Below are positions 32,073 through 42,840 of a stretch of 64,000 bases of DNA, piece after piece. This DNA comes from Agapetus fuscipes (Eukaryota > Arthropoda > Insecta > Trichoptera > Glossosomatidae). Every line of letters starts with the position of its first letter. The stretch's first letter is position 1. The stretch is from positions 3,286,001 to 3,350,000 of the forward strand of contig OX637344.1 of the NCBI GenBank assembly GCA_951799405.1. Reading direction: 5' to 3'. The notes under the pieces were generated by a model. The model was not told the origin of the DNA and ran no database searches. It saw nothing but the letters and a program-made list of their open reading frames with translations. The position numbers and the translations under genes are program-made.

Positions 32073-34068
32073 TCTTATATATAAAATTCTTGGGGGTATT
32101 TGCGTCTGTTTTTTTCGAATTTGCAAAAATGTTTTTCTACAAAGTGTTTCTATTGACAAACTGAACTAACGCTCAATTCCAGAATTTTTGGTGTTTGTCC
32201 GTTTGTTTGTTTGTTTGTTTGTGTGTTTGTTTGTATATTTGTACCATTATAGGCGCTCAGACCGTTCGCAGCACGATGCTGAAATTTTGCATGCCCCCAT
32301 AAAGTGTCAGTGGCTAAACAACTGTCAGGGTCCGGATGACGTCACGTGCATATTTCGCATACCTGCCATACAGACTGAAAATTGAAATCTTGCCGCTGGC
32401 GGCCATTTTGCATTTACAGACTTGATATTCGAAACGATCATACCTCTCAGTAATTTTAACAACTTTTGGAAGAAACTTTTTCGCAAAAAGTAAATTCTTC
32501 AAACTAAATTTGTAAATACCTACATAGAAAAAAATAAAAAATAATAACTTTCAGGTGGCACAACGGGCGCATGCATAAAGTTGGAACATTGAAATTTGGC
32601 ATGCTATCTGAACATAAACTGACTTAAATATTTTAAAAGAACAACGAAATACATGAAGGATTAAGAGTAGCTGCCATACATATTTTTTTGGTTTCTTCAA
32701 TATTTAACACTCTCCTGGCGTTCATTTTAAAATTCTGAAGGTTTTTCCTCAATGATCAATTTGGTTTTACTTATGTCAACATTTTTTGAAAGAAAACTTT
32801 TTTCAATGACAATTTTTTTCCAACAAAATTTTGAAAAACCTGATTTTCACAAAAAAGTCAAATTTATAAGTAAAAAAATCAACTATTTTGATGCTACACA
32901 AACAATTATAATTAAGCGAAATGTAATGATATGTAATAGGATAATCCCGCCAAGTGTATATTTTGCATACCCGCCATACCAACTAAAAAAATACATTGCT
33001 CTGCAAGCGACCATTTTAAATGTCTAGGCCTCATACTCGAATTTGAAATGCATTTTAGTAAACCCCATAAATGTTGGAAGAAACTTTTTTTCTGCGGCAA
33101 ATTTCTTTGAACAAATATTTAATAAGTAAAATCTCATACAAAGTGTCGTATATATAAAAAAAAAAAAGTTAACAAGATTTTTTTTTAATTTTCAAAAATC
33201 ATTTTTGTCTTAAAGTTCTGTCGATGGGTCGACCGTTTTCCCATACTTAGATTTTTTGTAGATTGTGAGTTTAGGCATTTTAAGGTACTTCAGGTACCGA
33301 GCAGTATCAGACACTAAAATATCGTGAAAAGTATCACAAGCAGTTTTAAGATATCAAAAGATAATTCAGAGCAGGACGAGCAGTTTGAAGACATTTCATG
33401 ACAATAAGAGCAGCTGGAACTATCTAAAAACAAAAGCACCAGTACCAACAAAACAATGCCGTACAGCGAACGCAGTCATGTTTCATGCCACTATAAGACA
33501 ATTGCAAGCAACACAGGTACGCTTACGATACCATTACCAGCAAAACGAAAAAGAGCAAAAAAGACAAGTTATACACTTAAATGATAATCAACGAGAAGAG
33601 CATCATTATAAACCATCACCAGAAAAATAAAGAGCAGAAATAAAAAGCAGGATAAAGATTTCAGCACCTGCACAACAATAGGAAGTAGCACGATCAGCTG
33701 GTCTGGGATTCTACCATAAAATTGTCCACTTTTTGTTGTTGTTGTTGGTCAGTTCTCATGGATCTTTTAAAAATCAGAGCAGGGGTACAAAGTGCTGGTG
33801 AAGCCGGACTTCAAACTAAAATTCCGTAATCGTGCGCAGCACGAGTAGGCAGGCTATTTAATAAGTTAAATTCGTCTTTCGTGGATTAAAGATATTCGGA
33901 ACATGAAAAGAATTCAATTACCTTTTTATCACAAAATTTATTAAATTATATCTAAAAGCATTCAATGAAATAAAGAACATATGGGGAAAAAATTATGGCG
34001 AAGCCAGACTAAAACCTGCCCGGAGGGCCTAGCAGCCAACCGTGCGAGAGCGCGGTTTGGTCTGCTAG
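32073..34068 (+). mobile_element. Helitron copy 3 of tandem array, extended 3' end
   Basis: Begins TCTTATATATAAAATTCT. Near 33831-33857 the expected end is replaced by a different hairpin (CGTGC-GCA-GCACG) and GGCAGGCTAT. About 170 bp later a canonical end follows (GGCCTAGCAGCCAACC..., hairpin, CTAG 34065-34068, then T). The copy therefore seems to have run past a defective terminator to a second one. It is more diverged than copies 1 and 2. Confidence 0.85.
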
Positions 34069-34118
34069 TATGGACATAAAAAACTAAATCATAAAAACCA
34101 ATTTTACTTTAACAAACC

Positions 34119-34500
34119 CTAGCCGCCAACATCACAGATCAACCGCCATTTCTTTCTATCCTTACATACTTCTTTCATTTCCTCCAGAGTCATAACCTTC
34201 TTCATACAAGCTCTTCTTTTATTATGACTCTGGATATTCCATTCATTCGCAATTTCGGATATTTGGTCCATCCATACCTTTCTCGGTCTTCCTCTACCAC
34301 GACATCCATCTATTCTACCAACATATACTTTTTTCGTCAGTCTTTCCTCATTCATTCTCTCCATATGCCCAAACCATCTTAACAAACTTCTTTTAATCTT
34401 CACTTTCACACTTTCTCTTGCACCACATTCTTCTCTTACAAAATCATTCCTCACCCTGTCACTCCGTTTTTTCCCAATCATACTTCTTAGAAGTCCATTT
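34119..34500 (-). pseudogene. RTE-like reverse-transcriptase C-terminus relic
   Basis: The minus frame of 120 codons reads MIGKKRSDRVRNDFVREECG, then LLRWFGHMERMNEERLTKK, GRGRPRKVWMDQISEIANEW and EEMKEVCKDRKKWRLICD. Same family as the relics at 22566 and 49150. It is open but lacks all catalytic domains. Confidence 0.8.
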
Positions 34501-34583
34501 CAACTGTGTCTCTAATTTGCAGATACAGGTATAACTTGTTCTCATCATCACATTTGTAAGGGGCTACGATCCTCAGCAATTTT

Positions 34584-34700
34584 TTTAAAATAAATTTGTG
34601 AACAGAAATGCAATTCACCAGCCTATTTTTCCTGGCCAGTTGTCTTCATACGAAAGCAGAATCGTGTGTGTATGCAGTGGCGCCCTTAGTCCAGGCCTGA
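34584..34700 (-). repeat. SINE-D fragment
   Basis: Keeps AATTCACCAGCCTATTTTTC and CGAAAGCAGAATCGTGTGTG. The tRNA-like half is missing. Confidence 0.6.
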
Positions 34701-34893
34701 ATACAACACAATTTTTCAAGTGGTTTTCAGTTAATCTGGGGTCAAAATAAATACTGCTTTATCGTAGAGTGCCAGAGGGTTAACAAAAATAAAGAACAAG
34801 CCGAAATGCCAACACAAAAATAATTATTTCCAAACATGAATACCGCTTTATCTTTATGGTTTATTTTAAGAATTTCCCGTTCAAAGTCTGTCC

Positions 34894-35091
34894 GTCCGGT
34901 TGATAGCTCAGTTGGTAGAGTGCTTGCATCCCATGCCGTGAGCTCGGGTTCGAATCCCACCAAGGGTGTCAGAAATGATTTCATACTCAAAAAATATATC
35001 AGCAAGGCTTACTCAGCATTCACAAGAAATGAGTACCAGTACTCTAGGGAGCTGGGAAACCTCTACTTCAACTGAAGTGGCTGGCGTAAGG
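34894..35091 (+). repeat. SINE-A copy, 3'-truncated
   Basis: Intact boxes (TAGCTCAGTTGGTAGAGTGC, GGGTTCGAATCCCACC). Stops in GGCGTAAGGC. Confidence 0.85.
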
Positions 35092-35159
35092 CATAAGTGT
35101 TTTTTTTATGTACGAGTATAAATATTATTTTATGGAACGTGTAGCATGCATATATACAT

Positions 35160-35335
35160 ATCAGCATTGTATATAACTGTAGCTTTCAATACCCCAAGTA
35201 TAAATCTCTACGTTTAAACTCAATCACAGAATTTTATCAAAAATATGCGATAAGTAATACGTTCCCTAGTTGCGCTGCTTTAATTTCCATCCATTTTCTA
35301 GAAATTACTTTGTTTGTGTTGAAAGATAACGTGGG
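35160..35335. repeat. repeat E copy
   Basis: ACCCCAAGTATAAATCTCTA and GTTCCCTAGTTGCGCTGCTT mark the two halves. Confidence 0.6.
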
Positions 35336-35599
35336 ATACTTAGGATACAGAGAGCCACATCTATCAACGTCAATGTGAGGAATAATTGAACGACTTTGAG
35401 ACGAATGTGTGAGCTGCTCTGCTTTATTACCTGCCCTTGGATTTAAATGACTTCTCAGCAAGACGTAATGGAGGGATGGACTCTCACACGAGTACTGAAG
35501 AACAAGATACAAGCGTTTGAGATGAGTATATACTGTTACAGATGTGTGATTGTATGTATACTTATGATTGTGTATCTGTGTGGTTTCATTAATCCCTCC

Positions 35600-35915
35600 C
35601 CCTCGCATTTCAGGAAGGGAAACTCGTAGTACGATTCTCATTCATCCCTTTGCAGTCGATCTTAAAACTATGAGAACTTGGCGTTTTCATGACTCATTCT
35701 TTTGCCAAACTGCCCGTTTATGGAATGATCTACCAGTATCTGTGTTCCCTTCCCAATTTAAGCCGGTTTTATTCAAAACCAAAATCAATCACCACTTCCT
35801 TGCATCGCCTCACGACAGAAGCAAGAACTCAAGCAGCACCTCTGCGGCACCCTTCCAGAGTGACATAGACCCCCAAAACTTTCAAGAATTGGGGAGCCTT
35901 AAAAAAAACTTACTT
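35600..35915 (+). pseudogene. non-LTR reverse-transcriptase C-terminus relic
   Basis: The plus frame reads FAVDLKTMRTWRFHDSFFCQ, TARLWNDLPVSVFPSQFKPV and LFKTKINHHFL. The FxxSFFxxTxRLWNxLP motif is a hallmark of the C-terminal end of many animal LINEs (CR1/Jockey/R-type groups). The 3' end ends in A-rich sequence after TTCAAGAATTGGGGAGCC. A second copy is at 38036-38860. Confidence 0.75.
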
Positions 35916-35929
35916 GTGTGTGTGTGGGT

Positions 35930-36170
35930 GTGTAGCTATTTGGATGGTTGTACTAGTGTTTGCTCGAAGCTTCTAATTAAAATATCCAAGCATGGTCTGG
36001 CGTATGCCAGAGTATACACTGATAAATAGAGATGGCGATGCTATGAAGGCAGAGTAGAATCAAAGCCGTTGAGCAAGATAGTACGAAAGTTAACTGTGAG
36101 CCAAATGTGAGTGAATTCTATAATAAATTGTGTGAAATAAATTAACCGGAGTTTTTATTCAATTGAACCG
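35930..36170 (+). repeat. possible solo LTR, second copy
   Basis: TGGATGGTTGTACTAGTGTT to TTATTCAATTGAACC matches the minus strand of 5656-5917. It is cut at its 3' end by SINE-A. Confidence 0.45.
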
Positions 36171-36507
36171 GTCCGGTCGATAGCTCAGTTGATAGAGTGC
36201 TTGCATTCCATGCCGTGAGTTCGGGTTCGAATCCCACCGAAGGTGTTAGAAATGATTTCCCGTTTCGGTGTTTATTTCAAACCCCAAAATAAAATACCGG
36301 CAAGGTTTACTCAGCCTTCACAAGAAATGAGTACCAGCCCCTCGGGAGCTGGGAAACCTCCACTTCAACTGACGTGGTTGGCGTAAGGCCGGCCCCCTTA
36401 CCTGTAAAAATAAATAGGTTCAACTCGCCACATGCGACCCCTTCGGGGATAACGCGGCAAGAAGTTACACTACATGTGTAGCTTAGTTGCGTTTTTTTTT
36501 TTTTTTT
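36171..36507 (+). repeat. SINE-A copy, full length
   Basis: Head GTCCGGTCGATAGCTCAGTT through GTGTAGCTTAGTTGCG and a poly-T end. It is the closest to consensus among stand-alone copies and the best reference for the family. Confidence 0.9.
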
Positions 36508-37865
36508 CGGGAATTAAGCTCACGATCTTCCGATATAGAGTCAGAAGTGTTAACCACTAGACTACGGCCCGGTCAAATCAATATTTGATAGAAGTGGACT
36601 TAAAAGAAGAACAAGACGTGTTCCCTAAGGAAGCTTGTGTACGCGCTGTGTATATTTTAAGATACAAGTTGGCACGTAAAGCACTGCACATAAACTGGCT
36701 TTGGGAAACTAACTGCGGCTAATGGCTGTGCCCACTTAAAAATTTAAAAATATAATGATATTTTTTTGTGCTCCGCCGGGAATTGAGCTCACGATCTTCC
36801 GATATAGAGTCAGAAGTGTCAGCTACTAGACTACGGCCCGGTCAAATCAATCTTTCATAGAAGTGGACCTAAAAGAAGAACAAGACGTGTTCCCTAAGGC
36901 CCGGTATTTTGAAGTATCGTAAAGTTAACTAAAATGCAATTTTAGTTAAATCATCATAATATTTCACTCACCGAATTTCGCCAGTCCGGTATTTTGAAGT
37001 ATCGTAAAGTTAACTAAAATGCACTTTTAGTTAAATCATCATAATATTTCACTCACCGAATTTCGGCAGTAACTATTTAGTAACTTTAACTTTCGATTTT
37101 CAAGATGGCGGCGCTTCACTGACAGCAGCTGTTCTTTTTTAATGTAAGGATACATCAAAATTGTTGCAAACTGAACATTTTATGTCTCGTTTTCTAGCTT
37201 AATGAAGGTAAGGGATATGATTTTTATGAATAGTTGTTTGTTTTAAAGCTTTTGAATGGCATTTTAATTATTTCCAAGTTTTGGGGGCGTGGTTTCATAC
37301 TTCGGTAATGTTCGGTTTTAGTTAACTCGAGATTGAGTATTTTGAATAAAAGTTCAAGTAATAGTTAACTAAAATATTACTACAGTTCAATATACCGGGC
37401 CTTAATATATACGAGTACTAGTAACTTTAACTTTCGATTTTCAAGATGGCGGCGCTTCACTGACAGCAGCTGTTCTTTTTTAATGTAAGGATACATCAAA
37501 ATTGTTGCAAACTGAACATTTTTTGTCTCGTTTTCTAGCTTAATGAAGGTTAGGCATATGATTTTTAAGAATAGTTGTTTGTTTTAAAGCTTTTGAATGG
37601 TATTTTATTTATTTCCAAGATTTAAGGGCGTGGCCTCATACTTCGGTAATGTTCGGTTTTAGTTAACTCGAGACTGAGTATTTTGAATAAAAGTTCAAGT
37701 AATAGTTAACTAAAATATTACTACAGTTCAATATACCGGGCCTAAGGAAGCTTGTGTACGCGCTGTGTATATTTTAAGATACAAGTTGGCACGTAAAGCA
37801 CTGCACATAAACTGGCTTTGGGAAACTAACTGCGGCTAATGGCTGTGCCCACTTAAAAATTAAAA
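36508..37865 (-). repeat. tandem pair of ~270-bp tRNA-headed units
   Basis: Two direct copies share TCCGATATAGAGTCAGAAGT, GACTACGGCCCGGTCAAATC, ACGTGTTCCCTAAGGAAGC and GCACTGCACATAAACTGGC. On the minus strand each starts with a tRNA-like head (GGCCGTAGTCTAGTG...). The second copy is split by MITE F. Confidence 0.75.
36898..37742. mobile_element. MITE F with internal duplications and TAA duplication
   Basis: Ends GGCCCGGTATTTTG and CAATATACCGGGCC, with TAA at 36895-36897 and 37743-37745. The uninterrupted neighbouring unit reads CCTAAGGAAG and gives the empty site. Inside, the first ~87 bp occur twice, and the later segment (TTCAAGATGGCGGCGCTTC onward, ~345 bp) occurs twice, with an internal ATACCGGGCC end near 37393-37402. 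Confidence 0.85.
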
Positions 37866-38085
37866 TATTATCCCCGGTGAAGGCCCTACACTGAAAAAGG
37901 TAAATAAATTCACAGGTGTTTCAGTTTCAGCCTCTCCAAGGTCCGATATTTTCAACTTAAGTATTATTTTAGCAACCATCACTTTAAATTTTCAACTGAA
38001 ATATGGTTAGTTTGAAATTTCAGTTTGAGTTAACTCCTTTGCAGTCGAGATTACAACTATGAAAACTTGATGTTTTCACGACTCA

Positions 38086-38560
38086 TCCGAGGTTGGTATG
38101 GGACTGACCCCCACCCTGTAAAAATTGGTTTACTTTTGCAAATCTCACCCCGGTTTCAGGGAATAGCGGTAGGAGTTGCTAGGTTTATGTTCATGTGAGG
38201 TGATTTGTTTACACACATGTAGAATGTGTAGGTTTGAACCTACATGTGCCTGTCTGTGGGCATGCATTTAATATGACCCTTAAATCGACTGCTCCAAGGA
38301 AGAAGGCAGTAACTCCGAAATTGAGGTATTTTACTTATTTTCTTTTCTAAAGGTAACAAATCATTATCTTCATTCCAAGATGACAGCCATGCTCTTTTAA
38401 ATTCGTTAATAAATTAATGTAAAAAATAGTTTAGGTATTGTTCTCCATGGAATAAATAACATTCAATGGCTCTCCTGCAAAACTATATTTTTTGACTTAT
38501 AGTGCTGTCTTCCTTGGAGCAGTCGAAATGTTAACATATCTTTGGAGCTTAGATTATACA
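38086..38560 (+). repeat. SINE-C copy split by a MITE
   Basis: GAGGTTGGTATGGGACTGAC to CATTTAATATGACCCTTAAA, then after the MITE ATGTTAACATATCTTTGGAG and CTTAGATTAT. Joining the two sides restores a normal SINE-C order. Confidence 0.85.
38286..38525. mobile_element. 240-bp MITE inside SINE-C
   Basis: Ends CGACTGCTCCAAGGAAGAAG and its inverse (CTTCCTTGGAGCAGTCG) form TIRs of about 21 bp. The flanks suggest a 4-bp AAAT duplication, or AA if the TIR starts one base earlier with T. No coding capacity. Confidence 0.8.
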
Positions 38561-38884
38561 AAGATTGAAGATTATTTTGCCAAACTACCCGCTTATGGAA
38601 TGAGTTACCGGTATATGTGTTTCCACCTCAATTTAACCCTGTCCCATTCAAAACCAATATCACTCGCCACCTCGTTTCAGTGTCTCAAAACAAAGTCAAC
38701 GCAACACACAACACAACACTACGCAGCTAACAGCCCTGCAATCAGGACATCAACTGCCACATCACCAACACTTCTACGGTACTACAGCAAGTGTTATATA
38801 CCCCTAGAGTCTCTTAAATCTAGACAGTCTCCCCCAGAGTATTTCTTAAAATAAAAAGCAAAAGCTCAACCAACTGATCTACCT

Positions 38885-39125
38885 ATAATAATCTAAGTAT
38901 AATCTAATTTGCAAAGATATATTAACATTCAAAACTTATATCAAATGCATGTCCACAAACAGACACGTGTAAGTTTCTCGCTTACAAATGCTGAATGTGT
39001 ACTTACAAAGATAAATCCAAACCTCAGATAAACATAAGACCTGCAACTTTTGCCGCCTTCCCTGGAATAAGGGTGACATTGGCAAAGTTAACCATCTTTA
39101 CAGTATGGGTGGTAATAAGTCAAGG
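38885..39125 (-). repeat. SINE-C copy, old
   Basis: From TAATAATCTAAGTATAATC to GTATGGGTGGTAATAAGTCA. Confidence 0.8.
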
Positions 39126-39620
39126 GATCTTTTGAATTATTTTAGTATTTTGAATTAAATGTTTTTTTCAATAAAACTCATGACCAGATTGTTTTAAAAT
39201 CTACTTTAATTTATTTCAACCGTTTTCAAATTTAAAGCCTTTTACAGACACTATGGTAGCTTTTGTCACCATCAGAATGCTTTTTTCCTTCCACATTTGT
39301 ATGCAACAAATTCCAACTAAGCCGATTATTTTCCGTCAACAATAGCCACGTTTTTTTTCGCCGTTTGTTGAATTTCTTCTAAAATGGCCGAAACGTGGTA
39401 ATTAAAAATGATTCATTAAAAGCGGGGCAAAAGTTGTTGCATCCAAACGCCGGGACGGCTCTCGTTTGTTCCCGACCATAATAAAAACCTTATTTATTAC
39501 AATCATAATTTTAACTGCACACTTAACATTAAAATTTATATCTAATTCTCTTAATATATGATCCTTTTTGCATGCCATTTTTGAATGTCTGCTTAACAAC
39601 AGAATAGTATTTTAGGCTCA
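39126..39620. other. unassigned
   Basis: No repeat or coding signature recognised. Confidence 0.3.
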
Positions 39621-39627
39621 CACTGCC

Positions 39628-39900
39628 AGCTGATGATGCTGGAGAGTTGCTTTCCGGGATCTATTTCCGGGGTCTGTGGGAGCTGGAGCTTCCGGATATT
39701 TCGCCCATGTCTACGATGGGCTTTTTCAGCGGGAAAGTGAACTGATGAAGGTGATCATCACAGTTTCATCACGATCATTTTCATAATTTCAATTTTACGC
39801 AGAAGCCTATCGCAGACATGTGCGAAACGTCCGGAAGCTTTATCTCCCACAGACCACGGCAGCAAACCTGGGAAAACAACTCTCCAATATCAAGTACAGA
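39628..39900. repeat. imperfect foldback, Penelope-like motif
   Basis: Left arm TGGAGAGTTGCTTTCCGGGA to CATGTCTACGATGGGCT and right arm AGCCTATCGCAGACATGTGC to AACAACTCTCCA are inverted copies. The right arm contains CGCA-GACATG-TGCG followed by AAACGTCCGG. Confidence 0.75.
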
Positions 39901-40435
39901 ATGTTTAAGAAAGAACAATTATCGCCATCGTCATTGACACGACCTCCTACCCATTATAAAACATTTCGTAGACTACCCTTGATCGTGTAAATATAATAAA
40001 ACAAACATGTTTGAAAACTACGCGACGGTATTGGCTACATTATAAAGCTGTTAACCTAAGAAATCTACCATTTATTGTGAGCTTACATGCAAAAATGTCA
40101 CGCTTTCATTATCGTCTGCGGGGTGAATAGCGTTCATTCCCGTATTTTATGACATGAACCCTTAAAATGAAATAGGTGTAATTTCAGTATTCAGTGCGCG
40201 TGCTGAATTTATTGTAACATTTTGTGTTTGATATTCCCCCCCTCTATCATACATTCAAATAGTGCCCGTAAAATTAACGGGGCCATTTGTAACTGTTACA
40301 TTTATCACAATTTTATAACGACTTGGAGGGAAACTATATCTCATCACATACTCGTATATCCCCACTCTCGTAATAATTAATCTATAGTACATAATGTTCT
40401 GTTACGAATATGAGTAGTTGTGTTGATCTACGTGT
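39901..40435. other. unassigned
   Basis: No supported feature. Confidence 0.3.
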
Positions 40436-40439
40436 TAAT

Positions 40440-40705
40440 TTCCTTGACTTAAAGATTGGTATGCGGCTGCGGTGTGACCACTCATGCTGTAAAAAATGGT
40501 TCACTTTGCCAATATCACCCCTGTTTCAGGGAAGGTCGGCAAGAGTTGCAAGGTGTATGTCCATTTGAGATTTGGGTTTTCATATTGTCCACAAACGGCA
40601 CTTTTAAGCGCGAACTTATACGTGCCTGCTTGCGAAAATGCATATTATGTGAATCCTTAATGTTACATCTCTTTGCAACTTAGATTAGATTAGATTAGAT
40701 TAGAC
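40440..40705 (+). repeat. SINE-C copy
   Basis: CCTTGACTTAAAGATTGGTA to (TTAGA)4 at 40680-40704. Complete. Confidence 0.9.
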
Positions 40706-40714
40706 ATGCAAGTT

Positions 40715-40982
40715 CGGTCGATAGATAGGCCGAGGGTGTCAAATGATTTCCCGTTTCGGCATTTATTTCAAACCCGAAATAAAAATACCCGCAAGGTTTA
40801 GTCAGTCTTCACAAGAAATGAGTACCCGCTCGAGAGCTGGGAAACCCCCACTTCAATTGAGGTGGTTGGCATAAGACTGCCCCCCTTACCTGTGAAAATA
40901 ATAAAGTTCCACTCGCCGTATGCGACCACTTCGGAGAGAACGCGTCAAAAAGTCACACTGTATGTGCAGCTTAGTAACGTTT
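40715..40982 (+). repeat. SINE-A copy with head deletion
   Basis: GGTCGATAGATAGGCCGAGGG lost most of the tRNA region, including the B box. The body is complete to TGTGCAGCTTAGTAACG. Confidence 0.8.
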
Positions 40983-41014
40983 AGCGTCATGTTCTCGCAC
41001 ATGCTTATGATGCC

Positions 41015-41225
41015 ATTTATAATCTAAGTTGCAAGGCTATATTCACATTTAAAGTTCTCAAATGCATGCCCACAAACAAACACGTGTAGTTCGCGCTTAC
41101 AAATGCTGAATGTGTACATACAAATAAAATCCAAACCTCAAATGAACATAAGCCGTACAACTTTTGCCGACCTTCCCTGACACAGAGGTGACATTGGCAA
41201 AGTGAACCAGCTTTTACAGTTTGGA
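41015..41225 (-). repeat. SINE-C copy, start missing
   Basis: From TATAATCTAAGTTGCAAGG to GAACCAGCTTTTACAGT. Confidence 0.8.
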
Positions 41226-41469
41226 AGTTTATTAATCTCCTCTCGTCGTATAACTTATTCATAACCATACACATTACACACTTCCACCATCTTGTGTTCT
41301 TCGTGCCAAGACAATATCCTCACTACGCAGGCTTCCGCGGGACTTATTAAAATTCACGAGGAAAAACACGAGCGCCGTCTTAATCTTGTGGAAAATTGAT
41401 ATTGAGGATCAGAAGTTTGCGGTTTGCCAAGTTTGTCTTTCGGGACATCCGCCTTCAAAAGACGCAATA
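41226..41469. other. unassigned
   Basis: No supported feature. Confidence 0.3.
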
Positions 41470-41477
41470 GGTACACC

Positions 41478-42134
41478 CGGGCCCGGATTAAGGGCGGTTC
41501 GAGCGATGCGGCCGAACCAGGGCCCCCGCGTCCTAGGGGCCCCCAAGACGTTGCACAAAAATATTCTTGAATAACTTATACTTTTCTTTACTCTCGTTGT
41601 CTATATTCGTCTGTATTCGAAATGGGAGTTGAGCATATGGCGTCATTGGGCAAGGAACTTGAAGCTCACCTAGCCTTTTCTTCCTTGTTTAATATGTTCT
41701 TGCTATTCCAATGTCCAATGATCATGTGTTCTCTTTTCTTTCATTGTTTAACCATACATTTTGTTTTTTTTTCTTCATATTTATTTTATTTGTAAGTACA
41801 CATTCAGCATTTGCAAGCGCGAACTACACTTATTGGTTTGTGGGCATACATCTTAGAGCTTTAAATGAATATATCCTTGCAACTTAGATTATAGATATAT
41901 ATCTTCAAATATTTCTGCATTTTTGAATTTTTCTATGTAGGTACTTTTTCTATTGATGTATTATTTTTTATGGCTGGTCATGTATTGCACCCTCCACATG
42001 ACTAAGCTGGAATAAACACTTATTATTATTTTATGGTAGGCGAAGATGAAGGGGTGGGAGTAGGGGATAAGGGAGTTGGGGTCTCTCATGACTTTCCCAG
42101 CACCAGGGCCCCCAGTGGTCTTAATCCGGGCCTG
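41478..42134. mobile_element. 657-bp hAT-like element with 8-bp duplication
   Basis: Ends CGGGCCCGGATTAAG and CTTAATCCGGGCCTG, flanked by GGTACACC at 41470-41477 and 42135-42142. Terminal parts such as GACTTTCCCAGCACCAGGGC recur at 53090-53210 and 49951-50010. No transposase. Confidence 0.85.
41785..41900 (+). repeat. SINE-C 3' fragment
   Basis: TTTGTAAGTACACATTCAGC to CTTGCAACTTAGATTATAG, nested in the hAT-like element. Confidence 0.75.
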
Positions 42135-42299
42135 GGTACACCCCTACTTCAAGTATTAACATTAACACAAAGTCCCCTCGATAGTATATCGCGATCAAAA
42201 TGGAAAAATGTATCTAAGATGCGACAGCACCCCTAAAGAGCGATTTCGTTTTCGTACATTTTTCTGCATACGCAATCGAGAGGAGTGTTTGTATTTGCT

Positions 42300-42455
42300 T
42301 TATACTCGGGATACTGTACTCTAAATATAAAACTCAACTAAAGCGTTTGATGAAGATAGTATGAAAGCTTAAACGCTCCCTAGAGAAGCTGCTATAGTTT
42401 ACGTACATTTTTGGTAACACTTTGCGGTTGAATTTAAACGCAAAATACTTGGGAA
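42300..42455. repeat. repeat E copy, clear palindrome
   Basis: AAAACTCAACTAAAGCGTTT on the left is inverse to TTTGCGGTTGAATTTAAACG on the right, around AACGCTCCCTAGAG. Confidence 0.7.
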
Positions 42456-42840
42456 ATACATAGGCGTTAAGCCCTGTGGGCTCCGATACCACCTGTCAAA
42501 AGACAGGCCGCACATCATGACGTGGCAGAGAAGATGGCCGCCAAAGTAGGCCAGGATATTAATTTTAGTTTTACTTACCTGTAAGGCCCTTTTCACACAT
42601 CGCAGTCCAGTAGTGAATGGAGATGTATGTTAGTTTTTAAAAAGTTTATACAGCAATCCCATTCATTTCGCAACAGAAACCATAAAATAACCGGAACAAG
42701 TGAAAAAGGAGTAATGGTGACCTAAACGGGTATTTAATACAATAAACTGATACTGATTGTGTATTACAATGAAGAGAATTGAGTGACAGACTCAAATTTG
42801 AGGAGAATAGCATTGTTACAATAATAACGGAGAATAGCAT
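42456..42840. other. unassigned
   Basis: No supported feature. Confidence 0.3.

Larger units (their letters stand above)
38036..38860 (+). pseudogene. non-LTR reverse-transcriptase relic split by a SINE-C
   Basis: Before the SINE it reads FAVEITTMKT, a stop, CFHDS. After it come CQTTRLWNELPVYVFPPQFN and PVPFKTNITRHL, the same block as at 35600. The 3' portion ends with CCCCTAGAGTCTCTTAAATC and poly-A, as at 5548. A stop codon and the insertion disable it. Confidence 0.75.

Noticed and set aside
36171..36250. Functional tRNA genes (this and about a dozen similar tRNA-like heads)
   Set aside because: Each is followed by the same SINE body, and the anticodon and acceptor stems pair poorly.
41468..42142. 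SINE-like origin of the CCCGGATTAAG repeat
   Set aside because: Inverted termini and a clean 8-bp duplication indicate a DNA transposon.
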